From NCBI RefSeq assembly GCF_000764205.1, contig NZ_JQDZ01000030.1:1-64000 (forward strand): DNA of 64,000 nucleotides, read 5' to 3'. Below, piece by piece: positions 1-8,618 of this stretch. Every line of letters starts with the position of its first letter. Position 1 is the stretch's first letter. This DNA comes from Thalassotalea sp. ND16A (GTDB lineage: Bacteria; Pseudomonadota; Gammaproteobacteria; Enterobacterales; Alteromonadaceae). The notes beneath the pieces were generated by a model. It did no database searches. It saw nothing but the letters and a program-made list of their open reading frames with translations, and was not told the DNA's origin. The translations under genes and the position numbers were made by a program.

Positions 1-63
1 TTCAACGACTAATGCTATTGCATCAAGCTTAAATTCTTTTGAATATTTTTTACGTGCTGTCAT
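1..63 (-). CDS. IS3-family transposase OrfA, N-terminus only
   Basis: The first 21 codons (start ATG at 63-61) read MTARKKYSKEFKLDAIALVV and on, the typical opening of the helix-turn-helix OrfA protein of IS3/IS911-type elements (K-x-Y-S-x-E-F-K-L-x-A). A GGAG ribosome site sits about 8 bases before the ATG. OrfA binds the IS ends, and together with OrfB, made by programmed frameshifting, forms the transposase in this family. The gene is cut by the window edge, so completeness and the frameshift site cannot be judged. Confidence 0.7.
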   Translation of the reverse strand, partial: MTARKKYSKEFKLDAIALVVE

Positions 64-114
64 TTTTTTTCTCCAGTTAAGTCTATTATCTCTTAACTGG
101 GGTAGTCGAATCCA
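1..114 (-). mobile_element. Left end of an IS3-family insertion sequence (partial)
   Basis: The minus strand begins a transposase OrfA reading frame that runs off the window. The probable outer end of the element is near 114, where the outward sequence reads TGGATTCGACTACCCCAG; this boundary is inferred because the other end is not in the window. A 9-bp inverted repeat (73-81 with 92-100, CCAGTTAAG/CTTAACTGG) lies immediately upstream of the OrfA ribosome site, a placement that could block translation from read-through transcripts. Target duplication cannot be tested here. Confidence 0.55.
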
Positions 115-175
115 TTAAACCACGTCACAGTTACACTTGCTGCAATGTTAACTGTGATGTGAATAAACACTACTA

Positions 176-356
176 ACTTTGTGTTGAACAAGGGCTTGTT
201 GTTGCACCTGAAACTTATCCCACTCTCGAAACCTCTCATCAATTTTTAAAAATTCAAGACTTGATTGGTGTGAACAAGCTTTTACATACACGAGAATTAA
301 CGCCAACAGAGAACCAGCCTGTTGTGCGGATGCACCGCGCTACCTATTATTCATAA
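176..356 (+). pseudogene. Unidentified gene tail beside the IS end
   Basis: After a stop at 173-175 the frame stays open for about 60 codons to TAA at 354-356 and encodes a plausible protein tail containing GLVVAPETYPTLETSHQFL and ending MHRATYYS. There is no convincing start codon or ribosome site, and it begins about 60 bp from the presumed IS end, so it reads as the 3' remnant of a disrupted gene. I do not recognise the family, and chance openness cannot be excluded. Confidence 0.3.
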
Positions 357-365
357 TATTCCCGC

Positions 366-1346
366 TTAGAATGCCGATAACCTTTCAATCATCCAGAATG
401 TTGCTGTAGTTCCACAAAGGTAGCTCACCGGCATTCTGAGTTTTTCTAAAGATAACGATTTAACAAACATGGCGGCTGAAGCCATTAAAATAAACAATGC
501 CAAAACAAACAGTATTTGCCCAAGCTCGACGCCAATATTAAAACTCAGCAAGGCGAGTAGTTTTTCTTGTTGAGGCAGGCCTATTTCAGTCAGTACCGCG
601 GCAAAGCCAAAGCCATGCAGTAAACCAAAACTCGAAGATACCAGTACGGGATAGCGCAAACTGAGACTTTGTTTGCGATTTTTAGCGATTTCCCAGGCCA
701 AAAAAATAATACTGAGCGCTATCACGGCTTCAACCGGTTCTATCGGTATTACAAACAAGCCTGATGCTGCAAGGAAAAGGGTAATAGAATGGGCGACGGT
801 AAAGCCGGTAATGGTGAAAAAGAGTTTTCTTCGGGTGCCAGAGATATAGACCAGACAAGCGACAAATAACAAATGATCTAAGCCGATCAGGATATGTTCA
901 ATGCCTAACTCAATATACGTTAAGGCCGTCTCAACTGCGGTCATAGACGATATAGAATCGATAACATAGCCAGGTCGTTCAACATTCAATACGGTTGTTA
1001 AGGTTTGCTGCTGGCGATCTATTACTCTTAACAGAACATCCCCCGTAGAACCTTCTATGCCATCAATAATCACTTCTAAGCCAACTAAGCCCGATTCTCG
1101 TTGCACGCTCGAGTATTCAATATAGGCATTATCAATAATACGGGTTCTTTTCGGCGCTAATAAGCGAGTGTCTTCTGGAAAAACCACGCTAAGCTCCTCT
1201 TTAGTGCCATTTCTGATCGGTATTTTCCAAACCACTTCAAAGTCGGTATTGTTTACTGAGCTAATGTTAAGAGAAGCTGGCCGCATATCATCGGCCATAA
1301 CTTGCGAACAACAAAACACTAATAAACTAAGAATAAAGCGCATCAT
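366..1346 (-). CDS. HupE/UreJ family membrane protein
   Basis: Signal peptide (about residues 1-18, ending QVMA), an extracytoplasmic beta-rich segment to about residue 145, then a C-terminal block of roughly six membrane segments with the HupE/UreJ signature (EHILIGLDHLLFVACL, near 150-165, and FGLLHGFGFAAVL near 242). HupE/UreJ proteins are putative Ni or other metal permeases; the substrate of this long, secreted-domain subtype is unknown. The start ATG (1346) overlaps the stop of the parvulin gene (ATGATG/TGA), with AAGGA upstream, so the two are translationally coupled. No hydrogenase or urease genes are visible nearby, so a classical nickel role is not supported by context. Confidence 0.8.
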   Translation of the reverse strand: MMRFILSLLVFCCSQVMADDMRPASLNISSVNNTDFEVVWKIPIRNGTKEELSVVFPEDTRLLAPKRTRIIDNAYIEYSSVQRESGLVGLEVIIDGIEGSTGDVLLRVIDRQQQTLTTVLNVERPGYVIDSISSMTAVETALTYIELGIEHILIGLDHLLFVACLVYISGTRRKLFFTITGFTVAHSITLFLAASGLFVIPIEPVEAVIALSIIFLAWEIAKNRKQSLSLRYPVLVSSSFGLLHGFGFAAVLTEIGLPQQEKLLALLSFNIGVELGQILFVLALFILMASAAMFVKSLSLEKLRMPVSYLCGTTATFWMIERLSAF

Positions 1347-2182
1347 TCGCTATCCTTGTTCGCTTGGCTACTTTCTCGTTCTATGTGGTAAATTTGCTGA
1401 AGTTGTTGTTCGAAGCTGGCTTTCGCTTGTTGTAAATTTTGGTATTGCCAGTCTTTTAAGACCTTGTTTTTGCTCGACTCAAATGGCTTGTTTGCCGCCG
1501 GTTGGCGCTGTTCAATAAACACAAAGTGTTGCCCCTGCGAGCTTGATACCGGCCCAGACCAGGTGGATAGCGGGTAATCTTGCAGTTTGTCGGTAAAACC
1601 ATCGCCAAATAATCTATCGATTTGCAGTGAATATTTATGGTCAATGCGATTGGGTAACAGGGTAACTTCACTTGTTGGTGGCAACCCTTGCTCTATCAAT
1701 GCTAACTGTTGATTGATTTTTTGCGCTAGCTGCTCAGGGCTCCTGTCGATTGAAATGTGCACTTGCTGCAAACTGTATATTGGCAGGGTTTGATAGTTTT
1801 CAATGTGTTGTTGATAGTAGCTCTGCAACTCTTCATCGGTGGGCTCTTTGGCGGTGACCAAATCTTCAATTAAAAAGTCCATTTTTTGGCGTAGACGCCG
1901 ATCAATGACTTTATCGCCTTTATCCAGGCCTAATGCTCTGGCTTCGCGCAGATACATTTCATTAATGGCATAGTGCTGAGCGGCATTGGCCAATTCATCC
2001 GGCAGTGGCTCGCGTTTCCAGCGGTTTAAAAAGCTTTGTCTGATTTGCTCCATTCGGCCCTCACTGACAGTGATGGTATTGGCGGTGGCAGAGTCGTTAT
2101 TTAAACGGTCAAACACAATAAAAAACACTATGGCGATAAGCAGGAAATGGATCAGTGGTTCAGAGATAATTTTTTTAAGCAT
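1343..2182 (-). CDS. Parvulin-type peptidyl-prolyl cis-trans isomerase, membrane anchored
   Basis: About 279 residues: an N-terminal membrane anchor (LIHFLLIAIVFFIVFDRL), a SurA/PpiC-like helical chaperone region with NRWKREPLPDELANAAQHYA and LREARALGLDKGDKVIDRRL, then a divergent PpiC-like C-terminal half. It probably helps fold exported proteins, perhaps those of the flanking genes. The ATG at 2182 is preferred over a TTG 39 bases upstream because it begins right at the anchor; neither has a strong ribosome site. The gene overlaps the downstream HupE-like gene by 4 bases and follows the DUF3604 gene across a terminator. Confidence 0.75.
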   Translation of the reverse strand: MLKKIISEPLIHFLLIAIVFFIVFDRLNNDSATANTITVSEGRMEQIRQSFLNRWKREPLPDELANAAQHYAINEMYLREARALGLDKGDKVIDRRLRQKMDFLIEDLVTAKEPTDEELQSYYQQHIENYQTLPIYSLQQVHISIDRSPEQLAQKINQQLALIEQGLPPTSEVTLLPNRIDHKYSLQIDRLFGDGFTDKLQDYPLSTWSGPVSSSQGQHFVFIEQRQPAANKPFESSKNKVLKDWQYQNLQQAKASFEQQLQQIYHIERESSQANKDSE

Positions 2183-2260
2183 AAGCACACTATAAAATTT
2201 ATTATTATTAGAAGATAACAACAGAATGAAATTTATTAAAGAATTAGAGTCGCTTCATAT

Positions 2261-2292
2261 AAAACAGCCTTGCTGATAAAAATCAGCAAGGC
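2261..2292 (-). terminator. Rho-independent terminator after the DUF3604 gene
   Basis: A perfect 11-bp stem (GCCTTGCTGAT/ATCAGCAAGGC, 2267-2277 with 2282-2292) with a 4-base loop is followed on the minus strand by GTTTTATA. It lies 8 bases past the DUF3604 stop, so transcription into the parvulin-HupE pair must come from read-through or a promoter in 2183-2260. Confidence 0.8.
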
Positions 2293-2299
2293 GTTGATT

Positions 2300-4216
2300 T
2301 TATTTAGGTGAATACCAGATTGGCGAGCTGTAAGCCCGTTCCTGGCCGACTAACTCTGCTTCTTTAGGAATGTCCGCGCCTAATCTGACTTTGTCATATA
2401 ACACCCAGCGCGGGGTAGGGATTTCGAGCACTCGGACATAATAAAACGCCGACTCATTTTTATCAAAATTCGGATCAACCCAAACACTCGCTAACTGGCT
2501 ATCGCCAATAGAGTTACTCCAGGTTGCCGTTGCTTCATCGACGGTGTTGCCAACTGCTTGTTTCGCCCGACCAGAACTGTCAATTTTTCTGCCATCAGAT
2601 ACCGCCACATCATACACTCGTTCATGCAACTTGCCTTTGGCATCCATCCAGCCCTTGATGATTTGAATTCTGTCTAAATAAGCACTTTTCGGGTCTCGCA
2701 TGGCATAAACCATAAACGACGGTGCCTTGTCAGATTGTTGTTTGACTAAGTCACCGCCCATAGGTACACCTTTGGCGTAGCCAACTTTTGCCGGGTCACT
2801 GGCTTGTAAATCTTGCGGTTGATATTCCCAGCCACCAAAGAAGCGAACTGTCATGCGCGGCCCTGTGGTGCCGTAGGTTTCTTTTCGCTCAATGGCATCA
2901 AATATCGCGGCTCGGGTATTTTCGTGCGCCCAAACACCGGTGTAACCTGAGGCAACCAGCGTATAACCTTCTATTCTGCCTAACTTCGAGGCGATAAATG
3001 GGTGTGCCATCCTGTCTTTCGATGGCTCAACACTGGCAGATTTACTAAAAAAGTTATCTTCATCTGCGGTGGCTAATGAGGTATGGCTGTCGGTGGCGCC
3101 GCCAACACCAAACTTATACGGGTTGTATCCAAGCTTTTTCTCTAACGCTAACCCTTGTTTCAACGCTTCACGAGCATATTCGCCTTTTAGCATCTCCGGC
3201 TTTTTCAGCTCACTGATATCCAGGTTACCCACATCCCAATTTTCATAATCGGCAAATTCATCCTCCGGGGATAAATAAGGGTGGGCTTCACCATCGCCTT
3301 TTATTTGGGTAATTTCATAATGCGGTTCCCATTTGGCCCTGAGTCTTACATATTCTTCATCGACAGTGCCGCCATGATAAGTTTTATCGGTGGGGAACAT
3401 CCAGCCATTAGATAAGTTACCATTATGAGAGAATGCAAACGCCCGGCCACCGTGCTTAGTTTCGTAATCTTCCAGCCATTGATATAAATCGTGTGGGTTG
3501 GTACTACCGGTTGGCGGCTGGGTTGTTGGTGGTTGAATTTTTAATGCCATTTCCGCGTTATCGCGAATAATTACATTGCGATGCAAATTAAAGCCTTTCG
3601 GTACTGAGGTCCATTCAAAACCGATAAAAGCGGTAAACAATCCCGGCTCATTATGCTGTTCAGAGGCATTAACTATGGTTTTCCAAACACTGCCAAACAC
3701 TTCGGAACCAGGACTATAATCCTCGATGATTTGTTCCGGCAAGGTCATTTGCGAGAAATTTTGGATCAAGTCAAACGCCGCTTCACCGGCGGTTTTGCCA
3801 CCTTTTTTAAAGCCTTCATGCCATTCTTTGCCTTTCGGGATGGCAACAATGTTGTCGGCACCTTGTTGAATATCCGTGGCAATGCCCATTAAATCGGTAT
3901 GGTCGGTGATAATAAGCCAATCCAGCGGCCGGGCAAGTTTTAAAGGAATGCCCTTGGAAGAATTTATTTGTTCACCCCGGGCCAAGCGATAGGCATCGTC
4001 AATACTGACGGTATTACCAAATAAGCCGGCATCGAGTGATAGGCCGGTATGCAGGTGAGAATCACCCCAGTAGACATTATTAGGTTGCGTGTTGTTGGCA
4101 CGGGGAGAAAACTTCATTTGCTCTTCTGTGGTAGCTGTGTCGGCAGCGAATACGTGGTGCGCATTGGCAAGCAAACAAGCGAAACTCAAAACTTTAAGTG
4201 CATTTATAGTTGGCAT
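2300..4216 (-). CDS. Secreted DUF3604 domain protein (PHP-like metal-dependent hydrolase fold)
   Basis: 638 residues with a signal peptide ([19 protein letters not shown] to HVFA) and the full DUF3604 domain. PHP-like metal-binding motifs are present: [39 protein letters not shown] and [11 protein letters not shown]. The biochemical function of DUF3604 is not established. The ATG at 4216 is chosen because AAGGA lies 6 bases upstream and the signal peptide starts there; a TTG 45 bases further up lacks support. DUF3604, parvulin and HupE/UreJ genes recur together in marine bacteria, suggesting a shared periplasmic role. The direction is minus, towards the two partner genes. Confidence 0.85.
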   Translation of the reverse strand: MPTINALKVLSFACLLANAHHVFAADTATTEEQMKFSPRANNTQPNNVYWGDSHLHTGLSLDAGLFGNTVSIDDAYRLARGEQINSSKGIPLKLARPLDWLIITDHTDLMGIATDIQQGADNIVAIPKGKEWHEGFKKGGKTAGEAAFDLIQNFSQMTLPEQIIEDYSPGSEVFGSVWKTIVNASEQHNEPGLFTAFIGFEWTSVPKGFNLHRNVIIRDNAEMALKIQPPTTQPPTGSTNPHDLYQWLEDYETKHGGRAFAFSHNGNLSNGWMFPTDKTYHGGTVDEEYVRLRAKWEPHYEITQIKGDGEAHPYLSPEDEFADYENWDVGNLDISELKKPEMLKGEYAREALKQGLALEKKLGYNPYKFGVGGATDSHTSLATADEDNFFSKSASVEPSKDRMAHPFIASKLGRIEGYTLVASGYTGVWAHENTRAAIFDAIERKETYGTTGPRMTVRFFGGWEYQPQDLQASDPAKVGYAKGVPMGGDLVKQQSDKAPSFMVYAMRDPKSAYLDRIQIIKGWMDAKGKLHERVYDVAVSDGRKIDSSGRAKQAVGNTVDEATATWSNSIGDSQLASVWVDPNFDKNESAFYYVRVLEIPTPRWVLYDKVRLGADIPKEAELVGQERAYSSPIWYSPK

Positions 4217-4351
4217 ATCAAATCCTTGAAATAGATGAGTAATTGATAGGTTAGGAGACAAAAACTGTTTTTGCCAATTACTTCAATAAAAATTAGCCTG
4301 GCAGCGCAAGTGCTCTGGTTTATCGCAACTAATAATCATGGTACTAGTCAT

Positions 4352-4399
4352 GCATTTATGTACGCATTTATGTACGCATTTATGTACGTATTTATCTAT
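4352..4399. repeat. 12-bp tandem repeat, about four copies
   Basis: Three exact copies of GCATTTATGTAC followed by a degenerate fourth (GTATTTATCTAT) in the divergent intergenic region between the DUF3604 gene and a lipoprotein gene. A further palindromic stretch (CATATGCACCATATGCATAATG) follows. The rest of 4217-4513 is AT-rich with no gene. Confidence 0.8.
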
Positions 4400-4513
4400 G
4401 CGTCATATGCACCATATGCATAATGATTATCAGATATCATCATTAGCATGTATATCTGCTGTTGTTTATCATTAGCCCACTAACAAATTTTAAGGTAAAT
4501 AAACGAGGTATTT

Positions 4514-5062
4514 ATGAAAGCGATAAAATTAATCCTTATTCCTTTGGTTCTTCTATTGTCGGCCTGTAGTACCACTTATCAAGCCGAGAGTGATTACAAC
4601 AGTGCTTATGACTTTAACGCGGTGCAGAGTTTCCATGTTGTTGGCGATGAAAGGTTAAATAACCCGATGTTGAGTGATATCGACAGGGATCGTATTAATG
4701 TTGCCATTAGCGAATCTTTGAGTGCCCAAGGCAAGCAAGCAGAAAACAAGGAATCGGCAGATGTCCTGGTGGAATATTTTGTCCTGACTAAGGATAAAAC
4801 CAAGATATACAGCACTTCGGCCGCAGGTTATGCGAATTGTTATCGTTGTGGTTATGGCTATGGCGCAGGTGTTTCAAATATCAGCAGCAGAGATTATGTG
4901 GAAGGTACCATAGTCGTCGATGTTATTGACAATGTTAGCCAAAAAACCATCTGGCGCAGTACTCTATCGAAAAAGCTGCAAGACTTTGACAATGCAACAG
5001 AACGTAATGAGGCAATAAAACTGGCGGTGAATGCTATTTTTAAAGAATTTCCAGCCAGTTAG
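4514..5062 (+). CDS. DUF4136 family lipoprotein
   Basis: 182 residues with a lipoprotein signal (MKAIKLILIPLVLLLSACS; lipobox LSAC, Cys18) and a DUF4136 domain: the region after YDFNAVQSFHVVGD, the LVEYFV strand, and a C-terminal VEGTIVVDVIDN/TIWRSTLSK pair typical of the family. It probably sits in the outer membrane or periplasm; function unknown. A GAGG ribosome site precedes the ATG. It is monocistronic, with the next gene 118 bases on. Confidence 0.8.
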   Translation: MKAIKLILIPLVLLLSACSTTYQAESDYNSAYDFNAVQSFHVVGDERLNNPMLSDIDRDRINVAISESLSAQGKQAENKESADVLVEYFVLTKDKTKIYSTSAAGYANCYRCGYGYGAGVSNISSRDYVEGTIVVDVIDNVSQKTIWRSTLSKKLQDFDNATERNEAIKLAVNAIFKEFPAS

Positions 5063-5180
5063 GCCTAATTTGTCAGCTAAGACTCGCTTCATGCACGATT
5101 GTTAAACGTACTTTGCTATTTTACTGCTATGCTTTTTATAAGCCAAGCGCCGCAGTAGCAGGATTAATTCAGGAGTTATC

Positions 5181-5546
5181 ATGAAATATTTATTCATATT
5201 ATTTACTTTGCTCAGTGCCAATGCCTTTGCTGAGGAAACATTGTCGAAATCGCAAGTTAAAAGCGTTGAAGCTATGCTGATTGAAGCTGGCAGTAAAATG
5301 CTTTATCTCACTCGGGATTGCGATAAGCCAATCGACCCGAGTAAATTTAAGGAGCTGGCAAAAATTAAAGCCTTTAGTGAAGGCTATGAAACCATCGAAG
5401 GGGTGAGCTGGAAAACCATCCAAAGAGAATCTCATCGCCAATATGGTGAGTTAAAAACCGAAGCGCCCATGGGGGAGCTGTGTGAGCAATATAAAGCCGA
5501 CATAAAAGGTAACTATAAATTTTTAAAAGATATTGATGAAATGTAA
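5181..5546 (+). CDS. Small exported hypothetical protein
   Basis: 121 residues with a clear signal peptide (MKYLFILFTLLSANAFAEE) and a mature part of about 100 mostly helical residues containing two cysteines (YLTRDCDKP and GELCEQYKAD) that could form a disulfide in the periplasm. AGGAG precedes the ATG at good spacing, and a terminator follows 21 bases after the stop, so it is a single-gene unit. I do not recognise the family. Confidence 0.7.
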   Translation: MKYLFILFTLLSANAFAEETLSKSQVKSVEAMLIEAGSKMLYLTRDCDKPIDPSKFKELAKIKAFSEGYETIEGVSWKTIQRESHRQYGELKTEAPMGELCEQYKADIKGNYKFLKDIDEM

Positions 5547-5567
5547 TAAGTCATTGTCCGTCTTTGT

Positions 5568-5592
5568 AATGGAGCCAAAAGGCTCCATTTTT
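5568..5592 (+). terminator. Rho-independent terminator
   Basis: Stem AATGGAGCC/GGCTCCATT with an AAAA loop followed by a T run, just after the small exported protein gene and about 200 bases before dbpA. Confidence 0.85.
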
Positions 5593-5791
5593 ATAAGCGT
5601 CAGTCAGAGGCGTCTTGTGAAGGGAAAATTATCATTTTATTACATTGGTATACACTATTAAGCTATTTATCCATTCTCAGCTGAGTATTTATTGATTATC
5701 TTTGCTACAATACGCGCCGAAATTACCGGCCTGTAAAATTAATATCTTAGGCTGATGCTAACCAACTACATTTACCTTTTGGAATACTACA

Positions 5792-7180
5792 TTGTCTGAT
5801 CTTAAATTTTCAACGCTGGCGTTAAAACCTGAACTTCTTTCTAACTTAGAGTCACTAGGGTATGAATCAATGACACCCATTCAGGCACAAAGCTTGCCTG
5901 ACATTCTAAAAGGTAAAGACGTGATTGGCCAAGGCAAAACCGGCTCAGGTAAAACGGCGGCCTTTGGCTTAGGCTTATTGCAAAAGCTTGATGTAAAACG
6001 GTTTCGTATTCAATCTCTGATCCTTTGTCCAACGCGAGAACTGGCTGATCAAGTGGCGAAAGAAATTCGTCGTCTTGCCCGTTCTATCCATAACATTAAA
6101 GTATTAACCTTATGTGGCGGCATGCCTTTTGGCCCACAAATTGGCTCATTAGAACACGGTGCTCATATTGTTGTCGGTACGCCTGGGCGGGTAGAAGAGC
6201 ATGTCATCAAAGGCACCTTAAATTTAGAAAACCTAAATTTATTAATCCTTGATGAAGCCGACAGAATGTTGGACATGGGTTTTCAGCCCGCATTAGATAA
6301 CATTGTCCGACGAGCACCGGATGATAGACAAACGTTATTATTCAGTGCCACATTCCCAAATAAGATCAAACAAATCTCTGAACGCATCATGACCAAGCCT
6401 GGCATGGTAAAAGTAGAGTCAACTCATGATGACAGCAGTATTACCCAGCACTTTTATAAAGTCGCAGATAATGACCAACGTTTAGAAGCCCTGCGCTTAT
6501 TGTTAATGCAGCATAAACCTGAATCTGCAGTGGTGTTTTGCAATACCAAAAAAGATGCGCAAATTGTCGCCGATAAATTGATTGCCTTTGGTTTTTCCAC
6601 CTTGGCTTTACATGGTGACTTAGAACAGCGCGACAGAGATCAAACTCTGGTGCGTTTTGCCAATAAAAGTGCCAACGTATTAGTGGCAACGGATGTGGCG
6701 GCTCGTGGTTTAGATATTGATAATCTGGATGCGGTGTTTAATTTCCATATTGCCCTGGATACCGAAGTGCACGTACACCGTATTGGCCGAACGGGCCGTG
6801 CGGGCAGTAAAGGCATTGCCTGTTCAATCTTTAGTGATAAAGAAAGCTATAAAGTTGCCTTACTCGAAGACTATTTAAATAGAAAAATCGTTGGCGAAGA
6901 ATTACCCGATTTCAATGTATTGCATGATGCGGTAATGCGTCCACAGATGATCACCATTCAAATTGACGGCGGCAAGCGTGATAAAGTTCGCCCAGGTGAT
7001 ATTTTAGGGGCATTAACCGGTGAAAACGGCATCAAGGGCGACCAGGTAGGGAAGATCAATGTTTCACAAAATTTTGCCTACGTAGCAGTGAAACGCAGTG
7101 CCCATAAGCTGGCGATTAAAAAACTGGAAAAGGGCAAAATTAAAGGCCGTAACTTCCGAGTACGAGTGATCCGAGGGTAA
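5792..7180 (+). CDS. dbpA: ATP-dependent RNA helicase DbpA
   Basis: 462 residues, DEAD-box helicase of ribosome assembly (23S rRNA hairpin 92). Motifs in order: Q-motif MTPIQAQSLP (27-36), Walker A GQGKTGSGKT (46-55), PTRELA (80-85), TPGR, DEAD (154-157), SATF, then helicase C with DQTLVRFANKSANVLVATDV, ARGLDI and HRIGRTGRAG, and the DbpA-specific C-terminal RNA-binding domain (RPGDILGALTGENG, and KGKIKGRNFRVRVI at the end), which separates it from other DEAD-box paralogues. The start is a TTG at 5792, the only codon matching the family N-terminus. A short permease-like remnant follows 13 bases on. Confidence 0.93.
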   Translation: MSDLKFSTLALKPELLSNLESLGYESMTPIQAQSLPDILKGKDVIGQGKTGSGKTAAFGLGLLQKLDVKRFRIQSLILCPTRELADQVAKEIRRLARSIHNIKVLTLCGGMPFGPQIGSLEHGAHIVVGTPGRVEEHVIKGTLNLENLNLLILDEADRMLDMGFQPALDNIVRRAPDDRQTLLFSATFPNKIKQISERIMTKPGMVKVESTHDDSSITQHFYKVADNDQRLEALRLLLMQHKPESAVVFCNTKKDAQIVADKLIAFGFSTLALHGDLEQRDRDQTLVRFANKSANVLVATDVAARGLDIDNLDAVFNFHIALDTEVHVHRIGRTGRAGSKGIACSIFSDKESYKVALLEDYLNRKIVGEELPDFNVLHDAVMRPQMITIQIDGGKRDKVRPGDILGALTGENGIKGDQVGKINVSQNFAYVAVKRSAHKLAIKKLEKGKIKGRNFRVRVIRG

Positions 7181-7193
7181 ACAACAAGTAACT

Positions 7194-7331
7194 ATGATTT
7201 TTTCAGCATGGATCATTGTCAATATGGGCATGGAAACGATCATTTGGGGCACGGTTCTGGTGTTAATCGGTATTCCATTTTACTTTTATGAAAAACGTAA
7301 CTGGTTCAAGGCGATGACAGGAAAAGATTAA
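7194..7331 (+). pseudogene. C-terminal remnant of an APC-type amino acid permease (or small membrane protein)
   Basis: Forty-five codons from ATG 7194 to TAA 7329-7331 encode one membrane segment followed by a basic tail: METIIWGTVLVLIGIPFYFY then EKRN. This resembles the last transmembrane helix of amino acid/polyamine permeases, but no upstream permease sequence exists because dbpA ends 13 bases before. I read it as a leftover 3' end of a deleted gene; a genuine 45-residue membrane peptide is the alternative, though there is no good ribosome site. Confidence 0.4.
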
Positions 7332-7354
7332 CCGAACAGCGTTTTTCTTTCGTG

Positions 7355-8115
7355 TTAAGCACTTAAATCTTGATGAAGCAGTTGGTGGAACAAATGTTCA
7401 CCGGCTTCTTTTTCCACCGATAAACGGCCAGTATCGTAGCCGTTAGAGGCTAAACCGCGCTGCACAGACTCACACACGTAGGTGTCTTCGGCCTGGACTT
7501 TATTGGCCACAATCACACTGTTATTTTTAAACTCTTCGCTGTTTTTTGCATTGCGGTTATCGAAGAAATAATCAAAAGTGACTTTACCGGTATCTACGCT
7601 AACGGGCTCCACAATCATAATGCCCATAATGCCATCGTACAAATTCACCATTAAATTGGGGGATTGCCAATAATAGCGGGCGGTACCCGTGCGCACCAGG
7701 AAAATTCATTGTCGCGTTTTTTGGTGGGACAAGACTGTAAGCAAAACTTAGGCGTAGCAGCCAGGCTACCATCGAGTTTGTAACTCCAGGCATGATATGG
7801 GCAGGTAAGGGCACGGGTACAACCAGAGCCTGTCGCCATTACCTGAGCAGCATGATGGCGACAGACATTATAAAACGCTTTAATGGACTCACCTTTTACC
7901 AATACAATTGGCTGGCCGGCAATTTCAGTGGCGACATAATCGCCAGTATTTTGTAATTGTTCGCAGCGCGCTGCAATTAACCAGTTATTGCTAAACACAG
8001 GGTTTAATTCATGTTTAGCGATATCTTGATTGGTGTACCAGGCACTCGGCGGGGTAGATGCTAACTCTAACGGATTGTCTGGGTTGTATTGAGAAATTAG
8101 CTGTTTGATATCCAC
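7355..8115 (-). pseudogene. Broken Rieske aromatic-ring-hydroxylating oxygenase alpha subunit
   Basis: The N-terminal half (from ATG 8115) carries an intact Rieske motif: CRHHAAQV then CPYHAWSYKLDGSL (C-x-H, 17 residues, C-x2-H). After about residue 120 the frame leaves the family and stops near 7651. The family's C-terminus (YYWQSPNLMVNLYDG, then PVSVDTGKVTFDYFFDN, ending near 7355) continues in another frame. Intact relatives have about 360-430 residues; the pieces here total about 230, so most of the catalytic domain with its iron ligands is deleted as well as frameshifted. Alpha subunits of this kind act on aromatic or quaternary-amine substrates; this copy cannot be functional. Confidence 0.85.
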
Positions 8116-8182
8116 GGTAATCGCCTGCTGCTGTTATTATTTTTATATTACTAGCTCATATAATTAGCACTAATTTTTTGAT

Positions 8183-8434
8183 TTATCTAGTTTTCGCTTT
8201 GGCGATGGAATTTTTTATGGCGGCAACTTGCTGCTCACAAGCTTGTCGTGAATCTTTGTCCTTTGTTGCGCAATTATTGGTGGTGACTCTTTGTTGCTCA
8301 ATCGCGATGGCAACACCAAGGTAGGCAACAGCGTGCCAGGCATTATTGCTTTCAACACGCGGACCGAACGTTGTGTTTGCACAACCGCTCAGCCAACAAG
8401 AAAACAGAACGATTATTAGAGTGGTTATCTTCAT
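8183..8434 (-). CDS. Small hypothetical lipoprotein
   Basis: 83 residues with a lipoprotein signal (MKITTLIIVLFSCWLSGCAN; lipobox LSGC) and a short mature part with two further cysteines (NNCATKDKDSRQACEQQ), possibly disulfide-linked. The ATG at 8434 is favoured over one 18 bases upstream because AAGGAG lies 6 bases before it and the signal starts there. Family not recognised. Confidence 0.7.
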   Translation of the reverse strand: MKITTLIIVLFSCWLSGCANTTFGPRVESNNAWHAVAYLGVAIAIEQQRVTTNNCATKDKDSRQACEQQVAAIKNSIAKAKTR

Positions 8435-8618
8435 TGCAGCTCCTTCATACATGTTGGCTTAATTGAGATTATTAACCGAAGCTCATTAACTAAAGTATAA
8501 CTTAAAATTTGTATGTTAATTGAACAGGACACTGATCTATGCTCACTTGTATTTTCACTTGTTTGAGACTAGACCTATATTTAAGTCAATATTCGCAAGT
8601 CAATATGAGGTATTTACG

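Noticed and set aside
366-1346. Nickel permease of a hydrogenase or urease operon
   Set aside because: No hydrogenase or urease genes in the window; the long secreted N-terminal part belongs to a different HupE/UreJ subtype.
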